Positions 48,301 through 60,420 of a stretch of DNA of 64,000 nucleotides are shown piece after piece. The translations under genes were made by a program, and so were the position numbers. The notes under the pieces are model-generated. The model was not told where the DNA came from, searched no databases, and worked only from the letters and a program-made list of their open reading frames with translations. Each line of letters opens with the position of its first letter. The first letter of the stretch is position 1. The stretch comes from Diploscapter coronatus (taxonomy: Eukaryota; Nematoda; Chromadorea; Rhabditida; Rhabditidae), in contig OZ038423.1 in NCBI GenBank assembly GCA_964036155.1, positions 66,045,249 through 66,109,248 on the forward strand. Direction: 5' to 3'.

Positions 48301-51300
48301 ATGCCGTGTACATTCGGTCGGACGTTCCTGCTTCTAGCAGGCACGACCTCCTTCTTTTTCCTCAACATCTACCTCATCTTCACCTACATCCAACTGCAGC
48401 ATCATGCCACTTTCCAAGAGAAACCTGTTCAGCAGCCTATTGTGCAGGAGGTTATCTCTTCTCCAGAATAATGCGAAAATAATAATTTGAAAACAGAATT
48501 GATTATTTCTCTCATTTTTCGAGTGACTAGAAGGCAAAACCTCGGAATTTTTTAGAAATAGACTTTTGGCAAATCGATTTCCCATTTTATCGAAGATATC
48601 AATTGCAGCCCGAAGTGAAGCTCTGCAATCCGACTGATTCATTGGCTCAAAGCGCTCTGAAGAGAGCGAAAGTTGAAAGTTGCAAATCTAGGGTAATTTT
48701 CCTTATCTTCTGAAAAAAAAAAATGTTTTTCTTCGTTCAGATTCGCGAAGCAGCCTGTCAATTGGAAGAGGGCACTTTCCACGATGTCTTTCCTGAAAGC
48801 AACTGTTCAAACCATGGTTTGTCTATATTATTATCCCAAGAGCGCCTTTTTCATTTACAGACCATCTCCTAGTGAATCTGCGAGTTGGCTGCTTTGCAGA
48901 CTCTGCCAACAGCAGAACTCTGTCTGGGTTCACTTATCAACTCAAAGAAGACAATTCGCATGGGCGATGCAGGAATCTCTGCTACAAAACTGGACATCTG
49001 TATTACGGTATGTCTTATTTCGATTTTGTATATGTGAAAATGAGGAGTGAATGTTGATGCTTGTTGAAAACAATGAAATTGAAGTATCTTTTTCTTCTAA
49101 TTTATGAAATAGCCCAAATGAGTTAGAACTTTCTGCGAGTGGAGAGAATAGAGGCATTTCCTCCTTGAAAAGAATAACTGCATTTATTTTCATTACTGTC
49201 TCTTCTTTCACGATTTGATATTGCAGTTCATCTACTTACAATATTTATTTTAAATATTTTAGGAAATGAATGGTGTTTCATTCAATCATCTTCCATCTTA
49301 CATTTGCAGGCCTAGAATACAAGCAGGAATGTTTCTGCGGTGATTCCATCAATGCAGTGCCCACCTTGCCAGACACGAACTGCACCACGTATTCCTGTCC
49401 TGGAAATCCGCAGCAGTTCTGCGGAGGATACAATGCCATCGAAGTATTCAGGACTGGGCTCAAAGGTTTGATTTTTCTTTAGAAGGAAATGAAAATGTTA
49501 AGCTGCAAGTACTTCTATTCCATGGATACTTACTTCCTTTTTGGGACAGAAGTACTTATGAGTGAGACACAAATATTCGCAGTCAAAATGTTATGTTTCA
49601 GAGAAGTACACTTGGCCAAAGGCGAAGTACGTGCACAGAAATGAATCGACTCCAAATGGTCCGGTCAAGATATTCTTCCTGCTGCAACTAAATGGAAGGA
49701 ATGATAGACAGGTTGGCAAAATTAAAAAAAAAAATTACCCTCAATCTCATATTCCTTTCATCCTGCTTCTTAATCACATGGTAAAATCATTAATTAACGA
49801 AAACTATTTTCAGGTGAAGAGAATGCTGCGAAACATCTATTCTCCCAATCACATCTACTACATTCACGTGGATAAGAGGCAGAAATACATGCAGTATCGT
49901 ATGTTTTCAAAGGGTAACTCTTAACTTTCGATATTCTTTTCCAGAAATGCGAAAAGTTGCTGCCCAACTTCCCAACGTGTTCATGGCTCCATTCGCTCAC
50001 AGCACAATTTGGGGAGGAGCTTCTCTGCTCACTATGGTTCAAGGTGATTTTTGTAGTTTTTTTCGAGTAATTAAAAAGAATTGATTCCGAAAAATTATTT
50101 CTAACCTTCTCTTTCATCGGACTTTACAAAATGGCCAATTAAATTCAGCCATTCAGTGTTATCTTTCAGAAGCCATGCGAGATGCCCTATCTCGAGACGA
50201 CATTGGCAGCTGGGACTACTTCATCAATCTGTCCGAGAGCGATTTCTCCGTCATGCCGCTCAGTGAATTGGAGGATCAGCTCAGAAGGTTTTAATATCCT
50301 TTCATCTTTTTCTAATCTGTTGGTTTTCAGTAACATGGGCAAGTCATTTCTCGCGAGCCACGGCTATAATGTAGGCAATTTCGTGAAGAAGCAGGGATTT
50401 GACTTCGTGTTTGTCGAATGCGAAGAGCACATGTGGAGAATTGGAAGAAGGTAAGAAATTTTGAAAATGTAATTGGAAAACGATATTTTGTAAATGAGAG
50501 TAAAAACGAATGAAGCCAAGGAAATAATATTTTATCAAGTATAGAAATTGTCCTGATTCTCTGAGGTTTCTATTTTCAGACCTGAATTCCCCGCGAATTT
50601 GCGCATCGACGGAGGCAGTGATTGGTTGGTGCTGCATCGCGATCTGGTCGAGTATTCCCTGTCCTCCGATGAGCTGCCCACAAAACTTAGGAAACTCTTT
50701 GAGTCCATCATTCTTCCCGTCGAAAGCTTCTATCACACGGTATGCTAATTCTTGCATTTTTTTTTAGAATTTGTCACCAATTTTGAGGTGACAAGATGAC
50801 GAGACCTATAATTAGGAATAAGTGAGGGGGAGAAAGTAAAGCGAAATAGCATGGGAAAAGAGGTCTTATAATCTCACCGTCTCGTCATTTCTAAGTTGTA
50901 CAAATCTTCTGATAACATTTTTCTTTTCAAGATTGCTCTAGTCATTTATCTTCTTATTGCACCCTGTTCTTTTGCTCTCTCTCTTTTCTTCTAATTTACA
51001 CCTCGAAATTTTATGCCTCGGTGTAAGAATTTATTTCAATGAAGCTAATAATAAGTCCGTTTCCATTTGCAGTTGGCCTACAATTCGCACCTCTGTCATC
51101 GAGTTCTGACGGGCAATTTGCGTATGACGAACTGGATGCGGAAGCAGGGCTGCAGGTGCGAGAAACTCAAGAAGATCGTCGACTGGTGCGGCTGCTCTCC
51201 ACTCGTCATCAGGAAGGATACCACCACCAAATTCACTAAACAGGTCGGTAAATTATTCTTAGTTATTTTTGCACCCAGAATCTTTGACCAATTCTTGACT

Positions 51301-53477
51301 GAAATGTCGTTTTATGTGAAAATTTATCATTTTCGGTATTTTTTCTCACTTTACGCTTCTAGAAATTTAAAGTAATAATTTTCATATCCCAATCTATCTA
51401 TGGTTTGTTTATTTCAGAAGGCCCACGAAAGACCATTTTATTTTGCGCGGAAATTCGAGAGTCTGATTGACATCGACGCGATTGCGAAGGCTGAAGAGCA
51501 GTCAATGGAGGAGGGAAAGGAATTGGAAAAACTCAAATCACATCCCTCGTACAGTTCTGCATTTGTCAATGTCTTCAACAAGGAAACGGACGAAGAAGGT
51601 TATTTTATTTCCTCTTTTTCTTGACAGAAATTGAAAGAAATGAGATTTTTTGAATTTAAAATCGAAATTATTTTCCATCCCAGATTCTCGAGACATGCTC
51701 AATGATGGATAATGAGGAAAATTTCTAAATCTTTGAAGAACTACATTCGTCTTTTCTAGTTTGAACATTTAGCAGGATTGTAATAATCACTGATGCTTTG
51801 TGGTTAAAATACGCGATGAGCAAGGTTCTGTAATTTGAGATATTCGTAGGAGAAATGCAGAAAGAAGGACAAACAACAAGATTTGAGGGATTTATAGATT
51901 TTTCTCGCAAAAATGTTATTGCAGATGAAAATGTGCAGAAATTGGTCAAATCGCTGCTTTCCATCGGCAAACTGGATCAGTTCAAATCTGCATCAATCGA
52001 ATCGACGGATTTGTACAAAGCAGATTCTACTGCTACTCCTCAACTCGTCTTCAGTTTGCAGGTTATTTTCCCTTCTAATTCTGAAATATTCCATTCTTTC
52101 AGAACTCTCCCTCTGACATCGTTCAACTTCTCGTGAACCACATTGACATCTCTTCCAAAATCGATTCTCCAATCATTAATGGGTACAAGTTAGAAGTAAG
52201 TTAGCAGAATGTAAATTTGTTTCTCAAATTTATCTTCGAATGATGGAAACACTCTTCATTTTTAACTTGTAAGCTTTAAGTCATTACGACACGATGCTTT
52301 GAAGAAATGTAGTGAAAGTGATTGAAACTTTCTTAAACATCGTGTTTTGACGCCTTGGTGCTTTTGATATTTCTTCTAAATCCTCACCCTTTGTGTAAAT
52401 TCGTCAGAATACAATTCTCAAAATTTCAGTCAGCAGCGTTCGGAATGAGCATCGATCACAAAGAGGAGATTTTCCGCGAGCATCTAGGATACTCTAATGC
52501 GGTATCTCGTTCAACCTTAACATTTATCGACACTTTTCTGGTCTATCATTTTTGTCAGCGTACTTTTTCCCACCATTCATATTTTTGGGGAGGGTCTTCC
52601 TGAGAGAGTAAATGGGGGAAGGCACACTGCTATTATTTTCTAATTGAATTCTTCACACAAATGTAGTAACTTGTTATTTACGTTTTACAAGAAAAAAGAC
52701 TCGCCACACGAAATCTAACTTAAATTTTCAAATTTTATTTTGCAGAAATCAACAGGCACAATCCGCCTGAAATGGCATCGAGTGCCCGATTTGCCGACTT
52801 CTGTGGATTCGAATTGGACGAGTCCCCAGTCGAGTGTCAGTTGGAGGAATGCCAAGGGAGAGGAGAAGGCCGCGCAGTCGATCAAGCCATACAATTCTAT
52901 CTGGGGAACACAGTTCACCGATGTGCGTTTTTAATCAGTTTTATTTTAACTAGTGACGAGGCAAAATTTGTTATTACGATACCAAATTTCATGAAATCCA
53001 ATGTTATTTCTTCTTTGCTTATTTCCTGTCTTGATGTTTATTTGGAGATTTCTTGAGCTCACAAAGTACAACTTTCAGCTGGACCTAACCACTCTGAATT
53101 TGAAAGATGCATCCGATTTTGGCATTTGGACTGTGGTCGCTCTGGGCGATGGCAAAGAAGAACTTGCAGCTGTGCAATTTCCCGTCTTTCCCAATGGTTT
53201 GTTTAGTTTTTAATTAAAATCTAAATGAGCAAACGTTGAATATCATATTTTTCATTCAATGAACAAAAAAGATCCCAAGTTATTTGTTCATTTACAGAAT
53301 AGTAGACTTACTTAGTTTTCAAGTGATTATTCTTCAGAAGTGAACGAACTGCACGATGAACTGACTGACAAATTCTATAAGATCGCAGATTTGTGCATCG
53401 GAATAGAGGCCTGCCTGCAAGCCAAATGGTCCACTTTCTTCCCCGATCTGAAGTCGGACATTTCTCAGCTCAAATAA
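48301..53477 (+). CDS. sqv-6: peptide O-xylosyltransferase SQV-6
   Basis: About fifteen exons. The ATG directly follows an AG acceptor (TTTCCAG|ATG). The protein is type II membrane: a short basic head then [19 protein letters not shown] (Golgi anchor). A WSC domain follows (about 48870-49463: [48 protein letters not shown]). The catalytic domain begins near 49660 ([43 protein letters not shown]). It includes [19 protein letters not shown] (about 50220) and [19 protein letters not shown] (about 50600), both hallmarks of the Core-2/xylosyltransferase fold, then [17 protein letters not shown] (about 51085). A C-terminal xylosyltransferase domain runs to a TAA at 53475-53477. The enzyme transfers xylose from UDP-xylose to serine, starting glycosaminoglycan linker synthesis in the secretory pathway. 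The WSC plus catalytic plus C-terminal order and length match SQV-6/XYLT. Confidence 0.93.
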
Positions 53478-54200
53478 GTCTGTATTCTTAGTCAATCAGA
53501 GTTATTTATTCGTCTTGCTACTGCTCAAAATTATAAGATTTTATCAGGTAGAATTGCTTTAATTTTTCATTTCCTCTTCAATTTTATTGTTTGTTTTTTT
53601 CTAAAGAATGATTCTCAAATGAGTTTTGAATGGAACAAATTTCTATATTGCATTTTTTCTGCAATTCTCAAAGTCTTTTATCCCAAACCCATTTACCAAT
53701 TGCTGTGATATGATAAGATTGTGATAGTTACTTAATTATCATCGAATTCGAGTCATAATTGTGATAATCCCGAGCAACTGATTACTTGTACTTGTATGTA
53801 TGTTTTGACCGGTTTTTACTTCATTTTACCATCGACATAATTCTCAATTTCTGACCATACAAATTGCATAATTTGACAGTTCCTACTTATTATTCCCAGA
53901 TACGGTAGTTTTATTCTCGTGATTTCAGCATTTCGACCATTTTATACGGGAGATGATTTTATCGCAATAATAAAGTTTCGATTTTATTTTAATTTCACCT
54001 CTCTAAATAATAGCTGTTTGTTTCAGCTTCAGCCTATTTTCATGTGGTTTTCCATTAGTTGTTCTGGTTTACACATTGTCATGTCACAGAATAATTCTAT
54101 TTTTCTTTCCTCGAGTATAAAAGAGAAGATGATAAAAATTGTTCTGTGATATGATATTTTTCCGTCCCTTAAACACCATTTCTCAGATCTTCAAATTGGA
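53478..54200. other. intergenic region 3' of sqv-6
   Basis: AT-rich, without a supported coding exon. It holds the sqv-6 3' UTR and the upstream region of the thiol dioxygenase gene. A TTTCTCAG acceptor at 54179-54186 lies about 15 bases before that gene's ATG. Confidence 0.5.
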
Positions 54201-55557
54201 ATGATGCCAGCGATCGACCGTCCAGAACTGCGCGGTCTGCTCAAAACAATGTCTTCCTGGGCAAAGAGACTCGATCGCAAATCGCCCGACAAAACTGCGC
54301 TAATAGAGTTCGCCTCTCTCGTCTCACAAGTCAACGCTAACAGTCTAGGTTATTTTTTTATTTTTAAAAATGTTTAAAGCTTTTTTGTAACAATGAAAGA
54401 AGAATTTCCACGCTAAAATTATGGACGAGGATTTTCGTATTTCGTCTCAAGATCAGTTGTACGGAATATTCCGTTCCGGATCATTTTTAATTATTTTCCC
54501 TTCAGTTTCTCATTCCACATTCTGAAAATTCCAAAATGCCATTCCGTACAGCCCTGCTCAAGACGAATAACGTCTTGTGCATTTAAAATGTTTAGTCTTC
54601 GTATCGACGGGATTTTTTTTATCAACTATTTATCAGCCGTTCAAAAATTCTCTCCAGAATTTGATGAATCTCTCAACAATCAGCCTCTCTTCTCGTTGCG
54701 TCGCCATCTCGCTCCGTTGCTGTATGCGGACGTGTACAGAGACAATCGCATCGACACAGGAATCTTCGGGTTTCGTCGTGAGGGAGCAGCTATTCCTCTG
54801 CACAATCACCCGCAAATGAGTGGATTCCTCAGGGTTATCAGAGGAAGTATCAAGGTAGCCATCAAATTAGACTCCTTGCAAAGGAAGTCGATTTCTTTAT
54901 TTTGCAGATAGCTTCATTCTCCTTTGTCGACCAGTCAGCATCAATTCAACATCCAAGCACTCCAGTCAGATTTGAAGGGGAGAAAATTCTCACGCCAGAA
55001 GATTTCGCTGTATTTCTTGATCCTGCTCAAGGTTGGTATCCTTTTAGGAATATGTAAAATGAAATGATATTATTCTTCTGAATTCAAAGTAGATTTACAA
55101 GAGGATATTTTATTTTTTTTTAATCTAAAGCGTCTAGTCATTTTCCTTATTGAAAGGTGAAGTTCTCATAGTGGAATGAGTGATCTTTTGAAAACTTTCG
55201 AAAAATAACTGAATAATAAGAATGCATTTTCAGACAATTTTCATTCCGTAACAGCGCTGGAAGACGAGAGTTTCTTCTTCGACGCGCTTGTGCCCGGCTA
55301 TCTCGACAATGAATGTAAATACTTCCAGCCGCACAAATCCGTTCAGGCGAGCAAATAAGAGTTTCTCTTGTAGAAATAAACGCTCATTTTTCAACTCGAT
55401 ATTTTACAATTAAAAATGAAGTCATTTTTAGGATCTATCAGTTGGCGAAGTGACCCAATTGACCGAGATCACCTACTCCGATTACTGCTGCGACAGATTC
55501 TATTACGTTCCCATTTTGTCGCTCGAAAATGAAGAACCCGATAGAGGAGATTTTTGA
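54201..55557 (+). CDS. thiol dioxygenase of the ADO (2-aminoethanethiol/N-terminal cysteine dioxygenase) family
   Basis: Five exons with consistent frame. It begins MMPAIDRPELRGLLKTMSSW (54201). Exon 2 joins at an AG near 54638 to read LAVQKFSPEFDESLN. The cupin core has IFGFRREGAAIPLHNHPQMS (about 54763), with the two iron His of the HxH motif, then GFLRVIRGSIK. The third candidate iron ligand is in DNFHSVTALEDESFFFDAL (about 55236). The C-terminus reads EITYSDYCCDRFYYVPIL and stops with TGA at 55555-55557. ADO enzymes are Fe(II)-dependent and oxidise cysteamine or N-terminal cysteines of proteins to sulfinic acid, the latter as an oxygen sensor. All three His are present, so activity is likely. 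Intron 1 contains a hAT-like MITE (54454-54556). The next gene on the same strand starts 333 bases downstream. Confidence 0.87.
54454..54556. mobile_element. hAT-like MITE with 8-bp flanking duplication
   Basis: 103 bp with inverted ends: left CAGTTGTACGGAATATTCCG, right (complement) CAGGGCTGTACGGAATGGCA. The flanks CTCAAGAT and CTCAAGAC agree at 7 of 8 positions and directly abut the ends. CAG...CTG ends with an 8-bp duplication are the pattern of hAT elements. It is inserted in intron 1 of the thiol dioxygenase gene. Confidence 0.78.
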
Positions 55558-55889
55558 ATCAAAGCTGAGGTTCTATGAGTTTTATAATCTATAGTAAAAA
55601 CTGGTAGGTAGAATTTATCATTTTTGCTTCTTACATGTTTCATTTACGGGTATCTATGAAAGGCCTGATTAGATATGTGCTTATTTATTCCTCGCATTTG
55701 TCATATTTCGTGGTTATTGTCGTTTTTTATGTGATGATTTTGTGCAATTTTCGAGTTGTATCGAAGTAAAACTAAATTCTCATAAGTTCTCCATCATTGA
55801 ATCATAACCGTGGTTTTTAACCCGAAAATTTATCTTGGCGATTTTCCTTAGATCGTTAATCATGACTTGTTTTCAGCATCAGAATCAAA

Positions 55890-58800
55890 ATGGACGTTGG
55901 TTGGCATCTCAACGAGTCTTTGCTGCCTTCGCTCCTCAAAAATGTGCCTTCTGACAAAAAGAAGCTCTATGCTGAATTGTGTGATGTAAGAGTTTAACCA
56001 GGGCTGTTGGCGGTGCGGAAAATCGTGCACCACGCTGCACCGCAAGAAAAATGATTGTACACCGCAAACAGCTCTGAATGTATTTCGTTTTGAAAAGGAA
56101 AAACATGACAAGTTTAGCTGGACATGCGTTCTTATGGTCTGCCGTGCATTTCGGATGCAACCAACAAGGAAAAGGGATTCTTCGAAGGGCCTGTCGTGTT
56201 GCAGCTCGTCAGATACAGGTACGTTTCGAAATTTTAGTAGGTTTTAGAAAAAAAACACATTTGTACTTTTCTTTGACAAGGAGGAAAAATATTTTTCCTA
56301 TCATTTCAACATGATACTCGTGCTCTGAATGCACTTGTTTCAACTTGCAGAAACGCCTCTGTGCCGAAGATCAAAGACGGTTCGACCTCGGCCCGCGACT
56401 GCATCATTCGAGTGCACCTCACTGATGGACAACAGGCCATTTCCGGACTGTTCTTCGGAGAAAACTGTCCTATCAGGTTGGGCATTTTGGTATTCATCGA
56501 ATGGCCTTTCTTGAATCTACTGAAAATGTTCTAGCAATTTCATTCGCATCTATCCTGTGTTTTAGTTCTCGGTTTCTAATTGCGTTTTTTAGATAAACAT
56601 GTATTTCAATTTTCAGTGCTGACACTCCTCCTGGCACGAAGCTGCTTTTGAACGGCAAAATTCAACTGGAGAGTTTCTTTCTGTTGCTCAATCGATCGAA
56701 CTGCACTGTTTTGGGAGGAAAAGTGCCGCAGCTAATCGAGAAATGGAACATTGAAAATGTGAGAATAATTCTGAATATATGGCAACCTGTAAATGACGAA
56801 ATATAGTAGGAATTTGTCGAAAAAGGAGGCACCCCGTCATTTAGCGTTGCAATTTTTCAGTTCATTGCATCATTCATTCACCGACTATCGAATATGTAAA
56901 TTTCAGAGTGCATTTCGCGAATCGATGGGACCCCGAAAAGCGGAAAACACGGCACCGAAATGGATCTCGTTCGGCAAGCGAATCGACCCTGGAGGAGCAC
57001 AGACGCCTAGGAATTTCAAGGCCAACGACGTCATCAAATCTGCTATCAACAAGGAGAAGGTGGGAAGTTTTTGCAAATTTGTATATTTATTATTGAAAGA
57101 CCATTAATTTTGTAACTTTGTATACTTCAGAAGTTTAAGACGCAAGAAAACTGATTCGAATTTTTTGCCTTTTTCTACGTTGAAAAAGTGTTCGTGATTT
57201 TCTACCGTTTCATCTTATATCTTTAAAAAGTTATACAATTCCAGGGAATGAGACTCTTCAGAATTGCATTTATTTAGGAACCCGGAGAATCGGACGATTT
57301 CGACAAGGCTCGGAAGGAGACGATCAACGCAGCCAAAGAGGAGGCTGCAGCCAGGAAGACTTTCGCTGCTCCCAACGTCAACATTCCACAGCCCGTCAAG
57401 GTTTGAAGGTGGAAGAATTTTTTACTTCAATTTGAATTTTTCAGAAGGAAGAACCGAGACCAGCTCGGGTTGAAAAGCCTGTTCCTGCAACTGAACAGAA
57501 TGAAAGGAAGGGCAAATTTGGCAGAAGAGGGAAGCGAGGAGATGACGAGGATGACAGACCTGTGAGTTGTTTTTCTTTCAAAGATTTTTTAAAAACATTT
57601 TGCAATGGATTTATTATTTGAATTCCTCATTTGTGTATTTCAATCATTATCTCTTCCATCTTTCATCGTCTATTTATGACACACTTTTACCATTTGATCA
57701 ATAAATAAAAGTATGAAATAGACACTGAATAACGGGAAGGTAAATAAGTGAAATCAGCCAAGACATAACATTTTCATTCGACCATTTTGAATTTTTATGT
57801 TCAGGTGCCAGCCGAATTCGCCCGTCCTTCAGGTCCAACCACTCTGTTCGACTTCATCGCTCCTTCCGTCGGAGAATCTTTCCCTCAAAACTCAGCTCCA
57901 GCTCCTGCTGCACCTTCATATAATCAGGTGAGAAGACGTTAATTTTTCAACAGAGTATAAAATGCCGAGTTTTACAAGGTACGCTAAAGTTTGGAAACGC
58001 TTCAAGGTTTTAGGGAACTCGTAGCAGTATTTTCTTAAATGAAATTCGAGTTTATCTTGAATAGTTTTTTTATCATACAAGCTCAAGATATCTAGCTTAT
58101 CAATGAAAGTCAGAAATCAAAATCATTCACTGCCGTCTCAATGCAAATTATAATAACAATAGTTTCCAAATATTGGTCTAGCCGTGTATTTTGTTTAATT
58201 TTTATTTCGAAAACTTATGCATTTTTTCCAAAATTTTCAGAATCAGAACTACACTGGACGAAACAACTCGTACCAGAACAACAGACAGACACCACAGTCA
58301 GGAGGCCAAAGACAGGGATATTCTGGAAGGGGAGGCAGACAAGGACCAGGCAATCAGGGACATCATCAGGGTGGATTCCAGCAGAGGGACAACAGACGAG
58401 GAGGTAGACAGGATGCTGCAGCCAGAGAGGGAAATGCAGGAAATACACAGGGCAGATACAGGAATATGCAATTTGAAAGTAGGATTTTCGGGAAATTTAG
58501 AAAAGTAGTTGCGTCGTAGCATCATCGCATGCAAAATAGTATAAGATTTGTTAGGGAAAAGATTCTTTTCCTTTACAATTTTGAGTACATCGGTGCAACT
58601 ACTGCGACTACATTTCCAGGTTGCCTGTTTCCTTTTCTAAATTTCGATTAAAGAAATGAGAAAGTAAGTTTCAAATCACTATCGGATTTTTGATAAAGTC
58701 ACTCCAGTAATTCTGCAGCAAGTATGAAACGAAGTTCCGAATCCAATTTTTCAATGAAGATTCTGATTTAGAAATATCATTGTCTATATTTCTGCGCTGT

Positions 58801-59496
58801 GAACTTATCTTACATGCAAATTTCAGACAGTAATCGTCGCCAGCAGAATTACTCCCAGAATCAGGGCCAATCGCAATCGCAGTCGCAGTATCGAGCTCCT
58901 CCGCCTGCACTCATGGCTTCCGATTTCCCTTCGATGAACGAAACAACGAATGGTGAATACCTCATTTCTTGGATTTGTCGAAACGTAGTTATTCTTCAGC
59001 ACTTTCTCAAATGTCAGTGGGAGGACAAGGACAGGGCAGAGGAAGAAATCAGACTCCCAGATGGAAGGTCGGCGATCGATGCAAAGCGCCTTGGGACGAT
59101 GGAGCAGTGAGGGTTTTTTTTTTGTTTTAAATTATTTTTTCTTCTACATTTGAGAATTAATTCTTCTTGGCATTCTCCGTTTTATTTTGCACTTTTTCTA
59201 TTTTTATGAAACACGAAGAAAACGTATCCTTGCAAACTGAAATCATTATACAATTATTATCTTCTAGATTTGTCTATTCTATCACTTATTTCAACTTTTT
59301 AGGTACTAGGAATATCTCCCTAAAAGCTATGCAAATGAATTCATTTATAAATATGTTCTCTTTTGATCAATGCTTCAATTTTTAGTACTACCTAGCTCGC
59401 ATCATCCGCCTCGGTCCCCAGGAAATGTGCTCTGTCGAATTCGACGGCTACGGAAATGTCTCCACTTTGCCGATCGCTGTTCTCGTCTACAATTAG
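55890..59496 (+). CDS. TDRD3-like protein: RMI-type OB fold, RG-rich region, Tudor domain
   Basis: About nine exons; the ATG follows TTTCAG by 13 bases. The N-terminal region matches the DUF1767/RMI1-like OB-fold block: WHLNESLLPSLLKN (55890-), LDMRSYGLPCISDATN, FFEGPVVLQLVRYRN (about 56115-56220), then IIRVHLTDGQQAISGLFFGE and DTPPGTKLLLNGKIQLESFF (about 56400-56760). A charged linker (57280-57900) is followed by a Gln/Arg/Gly-rich region with GRGGRQGPGNQGHHQGG (about 58245-58470). The C-terminal Tudor domain spans two exons: WKVGDRCKAPWDDGA (about 59065) and YYLARIIRLGPQEMCSVEFD to a TAG at 59494-59496. TDRD3 binds methyl-arginine through Tudor and partners topoisomerase 3-beta through the OB fold. 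The UBA domain of vertebrate TDRD3 was not seen. Domain order is good support; orthology to a named nematode gene is not claimed. Confidence 0.85.
55999..56076. repeat. 78-bp foldback with CAGGGCTGTT ends in an intron of the TDRD3-like gene
   Basis: The left end CAGGGCTGTTGGCGGTG pairs with the right end, whose complement reads CAGAGCTGTTTGCGGTG. The loop has a further GCACC/GGTGC-like stem. The first nine bases equal one end of the hAT-like element at 54454-54556 (CAGGGCTGT). The flanks AGTTTAAC and AATGTATT do not form a clear duplication, so the age or type is uncertain. Confidence 0.6.
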
Positions 59497-59606
59497 CTAT
59501 CTTTGCACAATATGTGTTTGTTGAGTTGATTTGAACTGTTTATGATTCCACATTTATGCGAGGGTTGTTGCTAACTACCTGACTCTAGGAAGGTTTTATC
59601 GACATA

Positions 59607-59612
59607 AATAAA
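59607..59612 (+). terminator. candidate poly(A) signal of the TDRD3-like gene
   Basis: AATAAA 111 bases after the stop at 59496. The next coding start (59748) lies 135 bases farther on, behind an AG acceptor at 59740, the spacing seen in nematode SL2-type operons. Confidence 0.5.
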
Positions 59613-59747
59613 TACTTTTAGGCTTATGATTGATTATGATCTGTCCCAATTTACAGAGAGATGTAATAACACATGAAAAATATCTAACCTATTTTCCTAG
59701 CTCCTAGCAATTTTTCCGTCCAAATAAAGCTGATCTTCAGGAGTTGT

Positions 59748-60413
59748 ATGTCAAAAATCGCCGGCGCTGCTCGAGTCATTAAAGGAGTCGGGAAACTTCG
59801 AGCTACTAAGTAAGCAATAGGTTATGAATTTCATCACTAACGAAAAAACTAACCATTGTCTTAGAATTTACCTTTCATGATGGAGTTAATGATTTTGATG
59901 AAAATATTTTCATTCCAGAGCCGCACTGACACTTACTCCAGCTGCAGTGAACCGGGTGAAGAAACTCCTCGAATCCGACAAACAGGCCAAAGCGCTAAAG
60001 GTAATAGTCCGGAAGTTTATCTTCATCTTCATATTTGATTGTATGATTTTCCAGATCGGCATTCAACAAAAAGGCTGCAGTGGACTGACTTACACACTCA
60101 ATTTTGCTACCGAGAAACAAAAATTCGATGAAGAAGTCGAACAGGTATTTCTTGAAAAGACTACCCATTAGCCAAGTTTAGATGAAGTTTCAAATTCGAT
60201 TTCGATTTTAAAATTGCAACTTCATTGTTTCCGACTAAAAGTTTCAAAAGGGGTATTCAGGACGGAGCGAAGATCTGGGTCGACCCTAAAGCGCAGCTGA
60301 GTTTGCTCGGATCCGAGATGGACTTCGTCGAAAGCAAACTTTCAGCCGAATTCGTCTTCAGGAATCCAAACATCAAAGGAACTTGTGGTTGTGGAGAATC
60401 TTTCAGCTTGTAG
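59748..60413 (+). CDS. mitochondrial iron-sulfur assembly protein ISCA1 (A-type carrier)
   Basis: Four exons. The ATG follows CTTCAG|GAGTTGT, a likely trans-splice site. MSKIAGAARVIKGVGKLRAT is a basic, acid-free N-terminus consistent with mitochondrial import. The HesB/IscA domain follows: AALTLTPAAVNRVKKLLESD (about 59920-60000), IGIQQKGCSGLTYTLNFATE (about 60054), a KIWVDPKAQLSLLGSEMDFV strand (60270) and the C-terminal GTCGCGESFSL. The three conserved cysteines (GCSG and CGCG) are intact. ISCA1 works with ISCA2 and IBA57 in [4Fe-4S] cluster formation; the KGCSGLTYTL motif fits ISCA1 better than ISCA2. A poly(A) signal AATAAA begins two bases after the stop (60415-60420), a very short 3' UTR. 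It is probably the downstream gene of an operon with the TDRD3-like gene. Confidence 0.92.
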
Positions 60414-60414
60414 C

Positions 60415-60420
60415 AATAAA
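60415..60420 (+). terminator. poly(A) signal of the ISCA1 gene
   Basis: AATAAA two bases after the TAG stop. Confidence 0.6.
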
